Source: Conyzicola lurida
GTDB taxonomy: Bacteria > Actinomycetota > Actinomycetes > Actinomycetales > Microbacteriaceae
Reading direction: 5' to 3'
NCBI RefSeq assembly: GCF_014204935.1
Contig: NZ_JACHMJ010000001.1
Coordinates: 2,480,001 to 2,544,000, forward strand
DNA length: 64,000 nucleotides
Position numbers and translations under genes: made by a program. Each line of letters opens with the position of its first letter. Position 1 is the stretch's first letter. This document shows, piece by piece, positions 40,332-48,718 of the stretch. A model generated the notes under the pieces. It had not been told where the DNA came from. It saw only the letters and a program-made list of their open reading frames with translations, and searched no databases.

Positions 40332-41726
40332 TCAGTCGGTACTGATGAAGACGTTCTTGGTCTCGGTGAAGGCGGATGCCGCGTCCGGCCCCAGCTCACG
40401 GCCGAGGCCGCTCTGCTTGAACCCGCCGAACGGCGTGGAGTACCGCACCGACGAGTGCGAGTTCACCGACAGGTTGCCGCTCTCGATGCCGCGGGAGACG
40501 CGCAGTGCCCGCCCGATGTCGCGCGTCCAGATCGAACCGCTCAGGCCGTAGACGCTGTCGTTGGCGAGGGCGATCGCGTCGGACTCGTCGTCGAACGGCA
40601 GCACGGAGACGACCGGCCCGAAGATCTCGTCGGTGACGACGCGGTCGGTGCGCGAGCCGGGCAGCAGCACGGTGGGCGGGAACCAGAACCCGGGACCCGC
40701 CGGAGCGCTGCCGCGGAACGCGACCTGGCTGTCGTCGGGCACGTACGAGGCGACCTTGTCGAAGTGGGCCTTCGCGACGAGCGGGCCCATCTCGGTCGAC
40801 TCGTCGTAGAGGTCGCCGACCGTGACACCCTTCACGGCCGGTTCGAGCAGCTCCATAAACCGGTCGAAGACGCTGCGCTCGACCAGGATGCGGCTGCGGG
40901 CGCAGCAGTCCTGGCCCGCGTTCTCGAAGACCGCGTACGGTGCCGTCGCGGCGGCCTTCTCGAGGTCGGAGTCGGCGAAGACCACGTTGGCGCTCTTGCC
41001 GCCGAGCTCGAGGGTGACCGCCTTGACCTGGTGGGCGCATCCGGCCATGACCTTCTTGCCGGTCGCGGTCGACCCGGTGAAGACGACCTTGCGCACGTTC
41101 TCGTTGGTGACGAAGCGCTCTCCGACCACGTCGCCACGCCCCGGCAGGGTCTGGAACAGGCCCTCGGGCAGCCCCGCCTCGAGGGCGAGCTCGGCGAGGC
41201 GGATCGCGGTGAGCGGCGTCCACTCGGCCGGCTTGAGCACGACGGCGTTGCCCGCGGCGAGCGCGGGGGCGAACCCCCAGGCCGCGATCGTCATCGGGAA
41301 GTTCCACGGCACGATCACGCCGACCACGCCGAGCGGTTCGAGGAAGGTGACGTCGATGCCGCCGTCGACCGGGATCGTCTTGCCGATCATCCGCTCCGGG
41401 GCGGCGGAGTAGTAGGTGAGCACGTCGCGCACGTGGCCGGCCTCCCAGCGGGCCTGCGCGATCGGGTGGCCGGAGTTCATGACCTCGAGCAGCGCGAGCT
41501 CCTCGACCGCGCCGGCGACGGCCGCGGCGAAGCGGCGCAGCCCGGCGGCGCGCTCGGCCGGGGGCAGTGCCGCCCAGGCCTTCTGCGCCGAGACGGCGTG
41601 AAGGATCGCGTCATCCACCTCGGCCAGCGTCGAGTGGGCGAGCTCGCGGATGACGGTCTCGTCGGCGGGGTTGACGAGGTGGATCGAGCCGCCCTCGCGG
41701 ATTGAGCTTGTCGGAATCCCGTTCAT
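40332..41726 (-). CDS. Aldehyde dehydrogenase (PuuC-like)
   Basis: A 464-residue NAD(P)-dependent aldehyde dehydrogenase. PWNFPM, FTGSTATGKKV, VTLELGGKSAN (Glu240) and GQDCCARSR (nucleophile Cys274) are present, as is the C-terminal PFGGFKQSG. The ATG at 41726 overlaps the hydrolase stop as ATGA; a further upstream start would lie inside that gene. Codons 3 to 11 consist of a copy of the dispersed GAGCCTGTCGAA-type repeat, so the N-terminus differs from usual homologues. In context it oxidises a gamma-glutamyl aldehyde to the acid. Confidence 0.9.
   Translation of the reverse strand: MNGIPTSSIREGGSIHLVNPADETVIRELAHSTLAEVDDAILHAVSAQKAWAALPPAERAAGLRRFAAAVAGAVEELALLEVMNSGHPIAQARWEAGHVRDVLTYYSAAPERMIGKTIPVDGGIDVTFLEPLGVVGVIVPWNFPMTIAAWGFAPALAAGNAVVLKPAEWTPLTAIRLAELALEAGLPEGLFQTLPGRGDVVGERFVTNENVRKVVFTGSTATGKKVMAGCAHQVKAVTLELGGKSANVVFADSDLEKAAATAPYAVFENAGQDCCARSRILVERSVFDRFMELLEPAVKGVTVGDLYDESTEMGPLVAKAHFDKVASYVPDDSQVAFRGSAPAGPGFWFPPTVLLPGSRTDRVVTDEIFGPVVSVLPFDDESDAIALANDSVYGLSGSIWTRDIGRALRVSRGIESGNLSVNSHSSVRYSTPFGGFKQSGLGRELGPDAASAFTETKNVFISTD
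41696..41720 (-). repeat. Dispersed repeat copy within the start of the aldehyde dehydrogenase gene
   Basis: CGGATTGAGCTTGTCGGAAT lies in codons 3 to 11 of the aldehyde dehydrogenase gene and differs from the family consensus at two positions. It is the only copy of the family in the window that lies in coding sequence. Confidence 0.7.
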
Positions 41727-42463
41727 GCGATGCTCCCTGCGCGATAGTGCGTTGCCGCGTCGACCAGCCCCGCGAACAGCCGCAGGTCGTCGGGGTTCTG
41801 CTCGGGGTGCCACTGCACGGCGACGCCGAACGGCACGCCCTCGACCTCGACGGCCTGGATCGTGCCGTCGTCGGACCGGGCGCTGACCGACAGGCCCTCG
41901 CCGAGCGCGTCGACCGCCTGGTGGTGGTACGAGTGCACGGAGAGCGCCTCGGCGTCGTCGAGCAGGTCGCCGACCTGCGTGCCGGCGTGCACCTCGACCG
42001 CGTTCTCGGTGAACTTGCCGTAGCCCGCGTTGTAGCGGGTCGACCCGATCACGTCGGGCAGGTGCTGGTGCAGGGTGCCGCCGAGGGCGACGTTGAGCAG
42101 CTGCATTCCGCGGCAGATGCCGAGAAAAGGAAGTCCCCTCTCGATCGCGCCGGTGAGCAGCGCGTCTTCCCAGGCGTCGCGGTCGGGCCGCGGTTCGTCG
42201 GTGGTGACGTGTGCTTCCTGGCCGTACCTCGCGGGATCGACATCCTTGCCCCCGGTGATGATGAGACCGTCGAGGCCGTCGAGGACCCGGTCGGCGATAC
42301 CGACGTCGACGGGCTGCGGAGGCAGCAGCACCGCGATGCCGCCCGCCTTCGTCACCGCCTCGAAGTAGACCTTCGGCAGGAAGGCGGCCTGCACGTCCCA
42401 GACCCCGGTCTGCGCCTGCTCGAGGTAGGTGGTGAGGCCGATCAGTGGCTTAGAACCGCTCAA
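41723..42463 (-). CDS. Gamma-glutamyl hydrolase of the PuuD class I glutamine amidotransferase family
   Basis: A 246-residue hydrolase that cleaves a gamma-glutamyl amide to glutamate and the amino acid. GICRGMQLLN holds nucleophile Cys117, and VAVQWHPEQ has the catalytic His219 and Glu221. GGKDVDPARYG is typical of PuuD. It overlaps the ligase gene by 14 bases at its start and the aldehyde dehydrogenase gene by four at its end. In the proposed route it would release glutamate and glycine. Confidence 0.9.
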   Translation of the reverse strand: MSGSKPLIGLTTYLEQAQTGVWDVQAAFLPKVYFEAVTKAGGIAVLLPPQPVDVGIADRVLDGLDGLIITGGKDVDPARYGQEAHVTTDEPRPDRDAWEDALLTGAIERGLPFLGICRGMQLLNVALGGTLHQHLPDVIGSTRYNAGYGKFTENAVEVHAGTQVGDLLDDAEALSVHSYHHQAVDALGEGLSVSARSDDGTIQAVEVEGVPFGVAVQWHPEQNPDDLRLFAGLVDAATHYRAGSIA

Positions 42464-43829
42464 AACCGCGCACCCTCTCCCAGTCGGTGACGGCGGCGTC
42501 GTACGCGGCCTGTTCGATACGGGCGTTGTTCAGGTAGTGCTCGACCACGGCCTCGCCGAACGCCGCCTTCGCGATCTCGGAAGCGCCGAACAGCTCGGCC
42601 GCGTCGCGCAGGGAGCTCGGCACCCGGGGCGCGTCCGACCCGTAAGCGTTGCCCTCGAGCATCGGCTCGAGCTCGAGCTCGTTCTCGATGCCGTAGATGC
42701 CGCCGGCGATCAGCGCCGCGGTGGCGAGGTACTGGTTGACGTCGCCGCCCGGCACCCGGTTCTCGACCCGGAGTCCCTGCCCGTGGCCCACGACACGCAG
42801 CGCGCAGGTGCGGTTGTCGAGGCCCCACGCCACCGCCGTGGGCGCGAAGCTGCCCTCGACGTAGCGCTTGTACGAGTTGATGTTGGGGGCGAAGAACAGG
42901 CTGAGCTCGCGGGTCGTCGCGACGAGGCCGGCGAGCCAGTGCTCCATGAGCTTCGAGAAGCCGTGCGGGCCGTCGCCCGCCATGACCGGGGTGCCGTCCT
43001 CGGCACGCACGCTGAGGTGGATGTGGCAGCTGTTCCCCTCGCGCTCGTTGTACTTCGCCATGAAGGTGAGCGACTTGCCGTGCTGGTCGGCGATCTCTTT
43101 CGCGCCGTTCTTATAGATCGAGTGGTTGTCGCACGTGGCGAGGGCGTGCGCGTAGCGGAAGCCGATCTCCTGCTGGCCGAAGTTGCACTCGCCCTTGACG
43201 CCCTCGCAGTACATGCCGGCACCGTCCATGCCGTTGCGGATGTCGCGGAGAAGCGGTTCCATGCGGGTCGAGGCGAGGATCGCGTAGTCGATGTTGTAGT
43301 CCGACGCGGGGGTCAGCCCCGTGTAGCCCTTGGCGAACGCCGAACGGTAGGTGTCGTCGAACACGATGAACTCGAGCTCGGTCGCGGAGTACGGCACGAG
43401 GCCGTGCTCGGCGAGGCGGGCGATCTGCGCCTTGAGGATCTCGCGCGGCGACTGGACGACCGGCTTCTCGTCGAGCCAGGTCAGGTCGGCCATCACGAGC
43501 GCGGTCGCGGTCAGCCACGGCACCACGCGCAGGGTGTTCAGGTCGGGCATCATCGCCATGTCGCCGTAGCCGGTGGACCAGGAAGAGATCTTGTACCCGT
43601 CGACGGTGTTCATCTCCACGTCGACCGCGAGCAGGTAGTTGCAGCACTCGGCGCCGTGCTCGGCGTACTCCTCGAGGAACAGCCGCGCCGAGGTGCGCTT
43701 GCCGACCAGGCGGCCCTGCATGTCGGTGAACCCCACGATGACCGTGTCGATCTCGCGCGTGGCGACGAGGTCGGTGAGCTCGGCGATGGTCAGATTTCCC
43801 GAAACGGGGGTGGTGGCAAGCGTTGTCAT
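42450..43829 (-). CDS. Glutamine-synthetase-like gamma-glutamyl ligase (PuuA/GlnA4-like)
   Basis: A 459-residue member of the glutamine synthetase family that probably attaches glutamate to an amine with ATP. Conserved stretches are SATELEFIVFDDTY (metal-site Glu), GECNFGQQEIGFRYAHAL, NSCHIHLS and RVPGGDVNQYLA. It is not a housekeeping enzyme: residues normally around the ammonia site differ and the gene lies in a catabolic operon. Candidates are glutamylation of polyamines (PuuA) or ethanolamine (Streptomyces GlnA4); the neighbouring ethanolamine-type permease favours the second. The start at 43829 fits homologue length. Confidence 0.88.
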   Translation of the reverse strand: MTTLATTPVSGNLTIAELTDLVATREIDTVIVGFTDMQGRLVGKRTSARLFLEEYAEHGAECCNYLLAVDVEMNTVDGYKISSWSTGYGDMAMMPDLNTLRVVPWLTATALVMADLTWLDEKPVVQSPREILKAQIARLAEHGLVPYSATELEFIVFDDTYRSAFAKGYTGLTPASDYNIDYAILASTRMEPLLRDIRNGMDGAGMYCEGVKGECNFGQQEIGFRYAHALATCDNHSIYKNGAKEIADQHGKSLTFMAKYNEREGNSCHIHLSVRAEDGTPVMAGDGPHGFSKLMEHWLAGLVATTRELSLFFAPNINSYKRYVEGSFAPTAVAWGLDNRTCALRVVGHGQGLRVENRVPGGDVNQYLATAALIAGGIYGIENELELEPMLEGNAYGSDAPRVPSSLRDAAELFGASEIAKAAFGEAVVEHYLNNARIEQAAYDAAVTDWERVRGFERF

Positions 43830-44032
43830 GGCAGCCGTTCTGGTCGGTGGGATGCACGGTGGGTGTCGCTTTCCGACCATTACACCACAGCGAAGTGAAG
43901 CTCTCGCGGTTTTTCGTAACGTGCTGTTTACATCCAAAGGTAGACAGAGGCCACCAATAGGCGACAAGCTCTCCACTACTACGCGGGGCGGCACTCTGCC
44001 CTGCAACCCGAGTGTTCTTTCTGGAGGACTGC
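43830..44032. promoter_or_regulatory. Divergent promoter region of the ligase and permease
   Basis: This 203-base gap is AT-richer than its surroundings and must hold promoters for both transcripts. GTAAC at 43916-43920, six bases, then TTTAC resembles half of an actinobacterial GlnR box (GTNAC-N6-GNAAC), with one mismatch. I see no convincing -10/-35 pair. Confidence 0.35.
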
Positions 44033-45562
44033 ATGGCTGAGAAGTCGGGCAAGAGCGTTTCCGGCGTCACGTACACGAAGGCCGTCGACGGCTACTTCGA
44101 GAAGCGGAGCCTCAAGCGCTCCGCGGGTGTCTGGGGGCTGTGGGGCCTCGCGGTCGCCGCCGTGATCTCCGGGGACTTCTCCGGCTGGAACTTCGGCATC
44201 GCCTCCGCCGGCTTCGGAGGCATGGTGATCGCCTTCATCATCCTCGTGGTGATGTACTACGGACTCACCTTCTCCATCGGCGAGATGTCGTCGGCCATGC
44301 CGCACACGGGCGGCGCCTACTCGTTCGCCCGGTCGGCGATGGGGCCGTGGGGCGGACTCGTCACCGGTCTCGCCGAGACGATCGAGTACGTAGCCACCAC
44401 CGCGGTCGTCGTCTTCTTCTCGGCCCAGTACGCCAACTCGATCACCGCCGAGCTGCTGAACTTCGACCTCTCGAGCAGCATGTGGATCTGGTGGGTCGTC
44501 CTCTACGCGGTCTTCATCGCACTGAACACCGCGGGCGCCAACATCTCGTTCAAGTTCGCGATCGTCGTCTCGATCATCTCCATCGGCATCCTGCTGGTCT
44601 TCTCCGCGATGGCGGTGTTCTCGGGCGTCTTCGACTTCGACAGCCTGTTCGACATGGTGCCCGACGAGGGCCAGACCGCCTTCCTGCCGCACGGCGTCTT
44701 CCCGATCCTCTTCGCGCTGCCGTTCGCCATGTGGTTCTTCCTCGGCATCGAGGAACTGCCTCTGGCCGCCGAGGAATCGCACAACCCCGCTCGCGACATC
44801 CCGCGTGCCGGCCTCTGGGCCCGCGGCACGCTCATCGTCACCGGTCTGCTCGTCCTGGTGCTCAACACGGGCGTGATCGGCGCCGAGGCCATGGGCGTCT
44901 CGGCCGAACCGCTGCTCGACGGCTTCCGCGCGATCGTCGGCGACGAGGCCGCCGCGGTGCTGGCACTGCTCGCGCTCGTCGGCCTGCTCGCCTCTCTGCA
45001 AGGCATCATGTTCGCCTACGGCCGCAACATGTACTCGCTCTCCCGCGCCGGCTACTACCCCAAGGTCTTCTCCCTCACGGGCAAGCGCCAGACGCCCTAC
45101 GTCGCCCTGCTCGTCGGCGCGGCCCTCGGCTTCGTCGCCCTCGTCGTGGTCGACATCCTGGGCGGCGCCTCGAGCGTCGCCGGCGCCATCGTGCTGAACA
45201 TCGCGGTCTGGGGCGCGGTCGTCGCCTACTTCCTGCAGATGCTGTCGTTCATCATCCTGCGGGCGAAGTTCCCGAACGCCGCCCGCCCGTACCGCAGCCC
45301 GTGGGGTCTGTTCGGCGCCTACTCGGCCGCGGTCATCTCGCTGCTCGTCTTCGTCGGGTTCCTCTTCAACCCCGCGTACCTCCCGGCGATCGTCGCGATC
45401 GTCGTGGTCTACGTACTCATCCTGATCGGCTTCGCGATCTACGGCCGCCACCGCCTCGTGCTCTCGCCCGAGGAGGAGTACGCGCTCAGCGGCGGCCTGC
45501 ACGGCGACCCGCAGGCCGAGGGCTACGACGCCATGGAGTCGGAAGTCTTCGACAAGAAATAG
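44033..45562 (+). CDS. Amino acid/ethanolamine permease of the APC superfamily
   Basis: A 509-residue transporter with about 12 helices. VISGDFSGWNFGIASAGFGG near the N-terminus and the FSIGEMSSAMPHTGGAYSF and FLGIEELPLAAEE segments match the ethanolamine permease subgroup. The ATG at 44033 follows a TGGAGGA ribosome site. It diverges from the gamma-glutamyl ligase operon, so its substrate should be the amine degraded there. A polyamine or amino acid substrate is possible. Confidence 0.88.
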   Translation: MAEKSGKSVSGVTYTKAVDGYFEKRSLKRSAGVWGLWGLAVAAVISGDFSGWNFGIASAGFGGMVIAFIILVVMYYGLTFSIGEMSSAMPHTGGAYSFARSAMGPWGGLVTGLAETIEYVATTAVVVFFSAQYANSITAELLNFDLSSSMWIWWVVLYAVFIALNTAGANISFKFAIVVSIISIGILLVFSAMAVFSGVFDFDSLFDMVPDEGQTAFLPHGVFPILFALPFAMWFFLGIEELPLAAEESHNPARDIPRAGLWARGTLIVTGLLVLVLNTGVIGAEAMGVSAEPLLDGFRAIVGDEAAAVLALLALVGLLASLQGIMFAYGRNMYSLSRAGYYPKVFSLTGKRQTPYVALLVGAALGFVALVVVDILGGASSVAGAIVLNIAVWGAVVAYFLQMLSFIILRAKFPNAARPYRSPWGLFGAYSAAVISLLVFVGFLFNPAYLPAIVAIVVVYVLILIGFAIYGRHRLVLSPEEEYALSGGLHGDPQAEGYDAMESEVFDKK

Positions 45563-45586
45563 AACTCACAGATTCGTCCGGCCGCG

Positions 45587-45641
45587 GAGCGCGGCGCCAC
45601 CCTCTGGTTCGGGCCGGAGGCTGGTGCCGCGCTCCCTTTCT
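45587..45641 (+). terminator. Terminator after the permease gene
   Basis: GAGCGCGGC.CCA.CCTC and GAGG.TGG.GCCGCGCTC form a long stem with small mismatches and a TGGTTCGGGCC loop, followed by CCTTTCT. It ends the permease transcript before the convergent lysE gene. Confidence 0.75.
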
Positions 45642-45685
45642 GTGGGGGCGATGGCAGGAACGGGCGATTGCCCGGCCCGCGCCGG

Positions 45686-46321
45686 CTACTGCTTGCTGCC
45701 CGTGGCCGCGAGGCCCACGCCGAGGCCGATCATCGCGACGCCGCCCGTGGCGCCGAGGCGGGAGAGCCGGCGGGGCGAGCGCCCGAACCAGTCGCGGGCG
45801 AATCCGGCGCCGAGCGCCCACAGGCTGTCGAACACGAGCGCCAGCAGCGCGAACAGAACTCCGAGCTCGATCAGCTGCAGCGGCACACTCCCGCTCGCCC
45901 GGTCGACGAACTGCGGCAGGACGGCGATAAAGAACACGACCGACTTCGGGTTCGTCACGCCGACGACGGCCCCTTCGGCCAGAGACCGGATGGCGCCCCG
46001 GGGCGCCGCCCGCCCCGCCGACGCTGCGCGGCGGTGACGGTGCCGGATCGCCTGCACGCCGAGGTAGACCAGGAAGGCCGCGCCGGCCAGTTTCACCACG
46101 GTGAACGCCACGATGGACCGCTCGAGGATCGCCCCGAGGCCGAGGGCGATCGCCACGACCTGGCCGAGCATTCCGGCCGCGTTGCCCACCACGCTCAGCA
46201 GCGCGCCGACCCGCCCGATCTCGAGCGCGCGCCCGATGACGAACAGCACGCTCGGCCCGGGAATCACCACGAGCAGCAGCGCGGCGAGGGCGAACGCGAC
46301 GAGGTTTGCTGTGGGAACCAT
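45686..46321 (-). CDS. LysE/RhtB-family exporter
   Basis: A 211-residue membrane exporter with about six helices. PGPSVLFVIGRALEIGR is the family signature and GVTNPKSVVFFIAVLPQF the second. Members export amino acids or small metabolites. A TAGCAT -10 element (46328-46333) lies seven bases from the ATG, suggesting a leaderless mRNA. A perfect palindrome sits just upstream, so the divergent TetR protein probably controls it. Confidence 0.88.
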   Translation of the reverse strand: MVPTANLVAFALAALLLVVIPGPSVLFVIGRALEIGRVGALLSVVGNAAGMLGQVVAIALGLGAILERSIVAFTVVKLAGAAFLVYLGVQAIRHRHRRAASAGRAAPRGAIRSLAEGAVVGVTNPKSVVFFIAVLPQFVDRASGSVPLQLIELGVLFALLALVFDSLWALGAGFARDWFGRSPRRLSRLGATGGVAMIGLGVGLAATGSKQ

Positions 46322-46344
46322 AGGGAAATGCTAAACCCGGAAAT

Positions 46345-46367
46345 ATCGCTACGCCGGGCGTAGCGAT
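46345..46367. promoter_or_regulatory. TetR operator 1 (perfect 23-bp palindrome)
   Basis: ATCGCTACGCC, one G, then GGCGTAGCGAT make a perfect inverted repeat in the gap between the divergent lysE and tetR genes. It covers the -35 positions of both probable promoters (lysE -10 TAGCAT at 46328, tetR -10 TACGAT at 46373). The core CGCTACG-N5-CGTAGCG recurs at 50250. Confidence 0.85.
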
Positions 46368-46407
46368 GCGGGTACGATTAACGACCAGCGTTTCCCGCCA
46401 CGAACGG

Positions 46408-46995
46408 ATGCCAGTGTCAGAGCTCGAGCAGCAGGCCAAAGCGGTGCGCGGTCACGCCATCGACGCCCGCATCCTCAGCGTGGCGCTCGACATCCTGCGC
46501 AAGCGCGGACCCGCCGCGGTGAACATCGAGGCGGTCGCGGCGCGAGCCGGAATCGCCAAGACCACCATCTACCGCCGCTATGACGACCGCGACCAGCTGC
46601 TGCGCGCGGCGATCGCGTCGTCGTCGACAGAGGTCGAGATCCCGACGGACCTCGGCACCTACGAGACCTTCAAGTGGCTGCTGCGTGATGCTGCCGGGGT
46701 GACCGAGAGCATGGTGGGGCGGGGTGCCGCGGCATCCATCATTCTCAACGAATACCCCGAGTCGAACGACATGATGCGCGCGATGATCAAGTCGCGATCG
46801 CGACTGCTCACCCGGTTCCTGCACGAGCGGGTCGCGAGCGGCGACCTGCGCCCCGACCTCGACATCGGGCTCGCCGCCACGGTGCTGCTGGGCGCGCTGA
46901 TGGGCCAGCTCATCCGCGGCGGCGAACCGTCGGACGAGTGGGCCGACTCGGTGCTCGGCCTGCTCTGGCCCGGGTTCGCGGCCGACGGCGAGTGA
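46408..46995 (+). CDS. TetR-family repressor
   Basis: A 195-residue regulator with an N-terminal helix-turn-helix (VNIEAVAARAGIAKTTIYRRYDDRDQLLRA) and a TetR C-terminal ligand domain. An in-frame ATG at 46366 would overlap the palindrome and lie ahead of the likely transcription start, so I prefer 46408 (or GTG 46414). Two copies of its presumed operator suggest it controls lysE, itself and both lipid operons around 50250. The effector may be an acyl-CoA or related lipid; that is speculative. Confidence 0.88.
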   Translation: MPVSELEQQAKAVRGHAIDARILSVALDILRKRGPAAVNIEAVAARAGIAKTTIYRRYDDRDQLLRAAIASSSTEVEIPTDLGTYETFKWLLRDAAGVTESMVGRGAAASIILNEYPESNDMMRAMIKSRSRLLTRFLHERVASGDLRPDLDIGLAATVLLGALMGQLIRGGEPSDEWADSVLGLLWPGFAADGE

Positions 46996-47004
46996 GTATG
47001 TACG

Positions 47005-47047
47005 GTCGCTGAGCCTGTCGAAGTGACGCTTCGACAGGCTCAGCGAC
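47005..47047. terminator. Perfect inverted repeat (GAGCCTGTCGAA family), likely bidirectional terminator
   Basis: GTCGCTGAGCCTGTCGAAG and its exact reverse complement (19-base arms, TGACG spacer) lie between the convergent tetR and AGPS-like genes. This is the most perfect member of the dispersed repeat family here and can fold into a long hairpin on either strand. Confidence 0.8.
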
Positions 47048-47056
47048 AGGACTTGA

Positions 47057-48718
47057 TCAGTAGGTGATGACCTTGTCCGGGTTGAAGTTCTTCTTCGGGT
47101 CGGCGCTGGCGAACAGGCCGGCCATCAGGGCGACACCCTCGGTCGAGATGTCCTGCTCGAGCCAGGGGGCGTGTTCGCGACCCACACCGTGGTGGTGCGA
47201 GATCGTTCCGCCGTGGTCGACGAATGCCTGCTGGATGGCGCGCTTGACCACGTCGTACTGCTCGATGGCGATCTCGCCGCCGTGCACGAACGCGAACGTG
47301 AAGTAAAGGCACGCGCCCGAGTGGTACGAGTGCGACAGGTGGCTCATGATCCAGCCGGGCGTGCCGATCTGCTCGTAGGCGTCGTTCGCCGCCGCGTACA
47401 CGGCGTCGTGGATCTCGTTGAGGCGCGACCACGGTGCCGCGGTCTCGGACACGTCGGCGGCAGCTCCCCGGTCGAGGAGGAAGTCGCGCAGGTACGGGGT
47501 GTCGAACTTCTTCTGGTCGTAGAGCACGCCGGGGCCCTTGCCGACCGCGAGGCCGCCGTGCTTCTTGACGATGCGCTTGACGATCTTCTTCTCGTAGGCG
47601 ACGTGCGACGGGCTGCCCTCGAAGCCGATGAACGAGAGGTTGATGCCCTCGAGATCCCAGCCGCGGCGCTTGAGGTACGCCATCAGCACCTTCTGCGGGT
47701 CGAAGCCCTCCTTGGCCTTGCCGGTCGCGAACGAGAAGCCGCTCTCCCGGGCGTCGGAGACGCGGGTGACGGTGGGCTTCGCGTCGCTCTCGGCGATGTC
47801 GTGCATCGCCGCGATGCCGGCCTCCCACGACGGGAATAGGTAGCCGTTGATCTCGCGCACCTCGGGCGTGCGGTGCACCTGCACGGTGACCTCGGTGATG
47901 ACGCCGAGGCGTCCCTCGCTGCCGAGGATCATCTCGCGCACGCTCGGACCGGTGGACGCGGAGGGCACGGGACGGATGTCGACGATGCCGGCCGGACGCA
48001 CCATGCGGATGCCGCGGGCGATGTCGGCGATGTCGCCGTACTTGTCGGACTGCATGCCCGACGAGCGGGTCGCGACCCAGCCGCCGAGGGTGGAGTGGGT
48101 GAAGCTGTCGGGGAAGTGCCCCATGGTCCAGCCGCGGGCGTTCAGCTGCTCTTCGATGAACGGGCCCTGCGCGCCGGCCTGGATGCTGGCGAGGCCGGAG
48201 CCCTCGTCGATCAAGGTGACCTTGTTGAGCAGGCCGAGGTCGAGGGAGATCACGACGCGGGCCTCGCCCGGGTGCGGCTCGAGGCTGCCCGAGATATTGC
48301 TGCCGCCGCCGAAGGGGATGATGACGGCGTTCGCGGCGACCGCGGCGGTCACGACCGCGGCGACCTGCGCCTCGTCGGCCGGGTAGACGACCACGTCGGG
48401 CATGCGGGGCAGGTCGCTGGCGCGGATGCGCAGCAGGTCGCGGATGCTCTTGCCGTAGGTGTGCACGAGGCGTGCTTCGTCGTCGGTGATCGTGTTCGCC
48501 TCGCCGACGATGCCGGCGAGAGTCGCGAGGAAGGCGGCGTCGATCGTGCTGGACGGCAGCGTGAGGTCGCCGAACGCGACGGCGGGCACGGCGGGCACCG
48601 ACAGGTCGAGGCCGACGGCCTTCTTGACGAACGGGGCGAACGCGGGCTTGTTGTCGGGGTTGAAGGCCACGCCTTCGACTCCCCAGCCCCACCACTTCAT
48701 GTGCTTGACGTCGGTCAT
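47057..48718 (-). CDS. Alkyl-DHAP-synthase-like FAD-binding oxidoreductase
   Basis: A 553-residue flavoprotein with an N-terminal FAD-binding type 4 domain (PFGGGSNISGSLEP, HSTLGGWVATRSSGMQSDKYGDI) and C-terminal FAD-oxidase domain. ISHHHGVGREHAPW (His508 to His510) is the triple-His hallmark of alkylglycerone phosphate synthase, which swaps the acyl chain of acyl-DHAP for a fatty alcohol. LYFTFAF upstream of it is also AGPS-like. The last gene of SDR-plsC-AGPS, it overlaps plsC by four bases. Related mycobacterial proteins have no proven ether-lipid role, so the reaction is an inference. Confidence 0.82.
   Translation of the reverse strand: MTDVKHMKWWGWGVEGVAFNPDNKPAFAPFVKKAVGLDLSVPAVPAVAFGDLTLPSSTIDAAFLATLAGIVGEANTITDDEARLVHTYGKSIRDLLRIRASDLPRMPDVVVYPADEAQVAAVVTAAVAANAVIIPFGGGSNISGSLEPHPGEARVVISLDLGLLNKVTLIDEGSGLASIQAGAQGPFIEEQLNARGWTMGHFPDSFTHSTLGGWVATRSSGMQSDKYGDIADIARGIRMVRPAGIVDIRPVPSASTGPSVREMILGSEGRLGVITEVTVQVHRTPEVREINGYLFPSWEAGIAAMHDIAESDAKPTVTRVSDARESGFSFATGKAKEGFDPQKVLMAYLKRRGWDLEGINLSFIGFEGSPSHVAYEKKIVKRIVKKHGGLAVGKGPGVLYDQKKFDTPYLRDFLLDRGAAADVSETAAPWSRLNEIHDAVYAAANDAYEQIGTPGWIMSHLSHSYHSGACLYFTFAFVHGGEIAIEQYDVVKRAIQQAFVDHGGTISHHHGVGREHAPWLEQDISTEGVALMAGLFASADPKKNFNPDKVITY

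Noticed and set aside
43916-43931. GlnR box upstream of the ethanolamine permease
   Set aside because: Only one imperfect box pair is visible and one position mismatches; not strong enough for a firm site.
38673-45562. Classical putrescine (Puu) pathway
   Set aside because: Ligase, aldehyde dehydrogenase and hydrolase fit, but no PuuB-type flavin amine oxidase is present, an SDR alcohol dehydrogenase takes its place, and the permease looks like the ethanolamine type. Kept only as a fallback.
46366-46407. Upstream ATG for the TetR gene
   Set aside because: It overlaps the palindrome and lies before the probable -10 element, so the transcript would not contain it.
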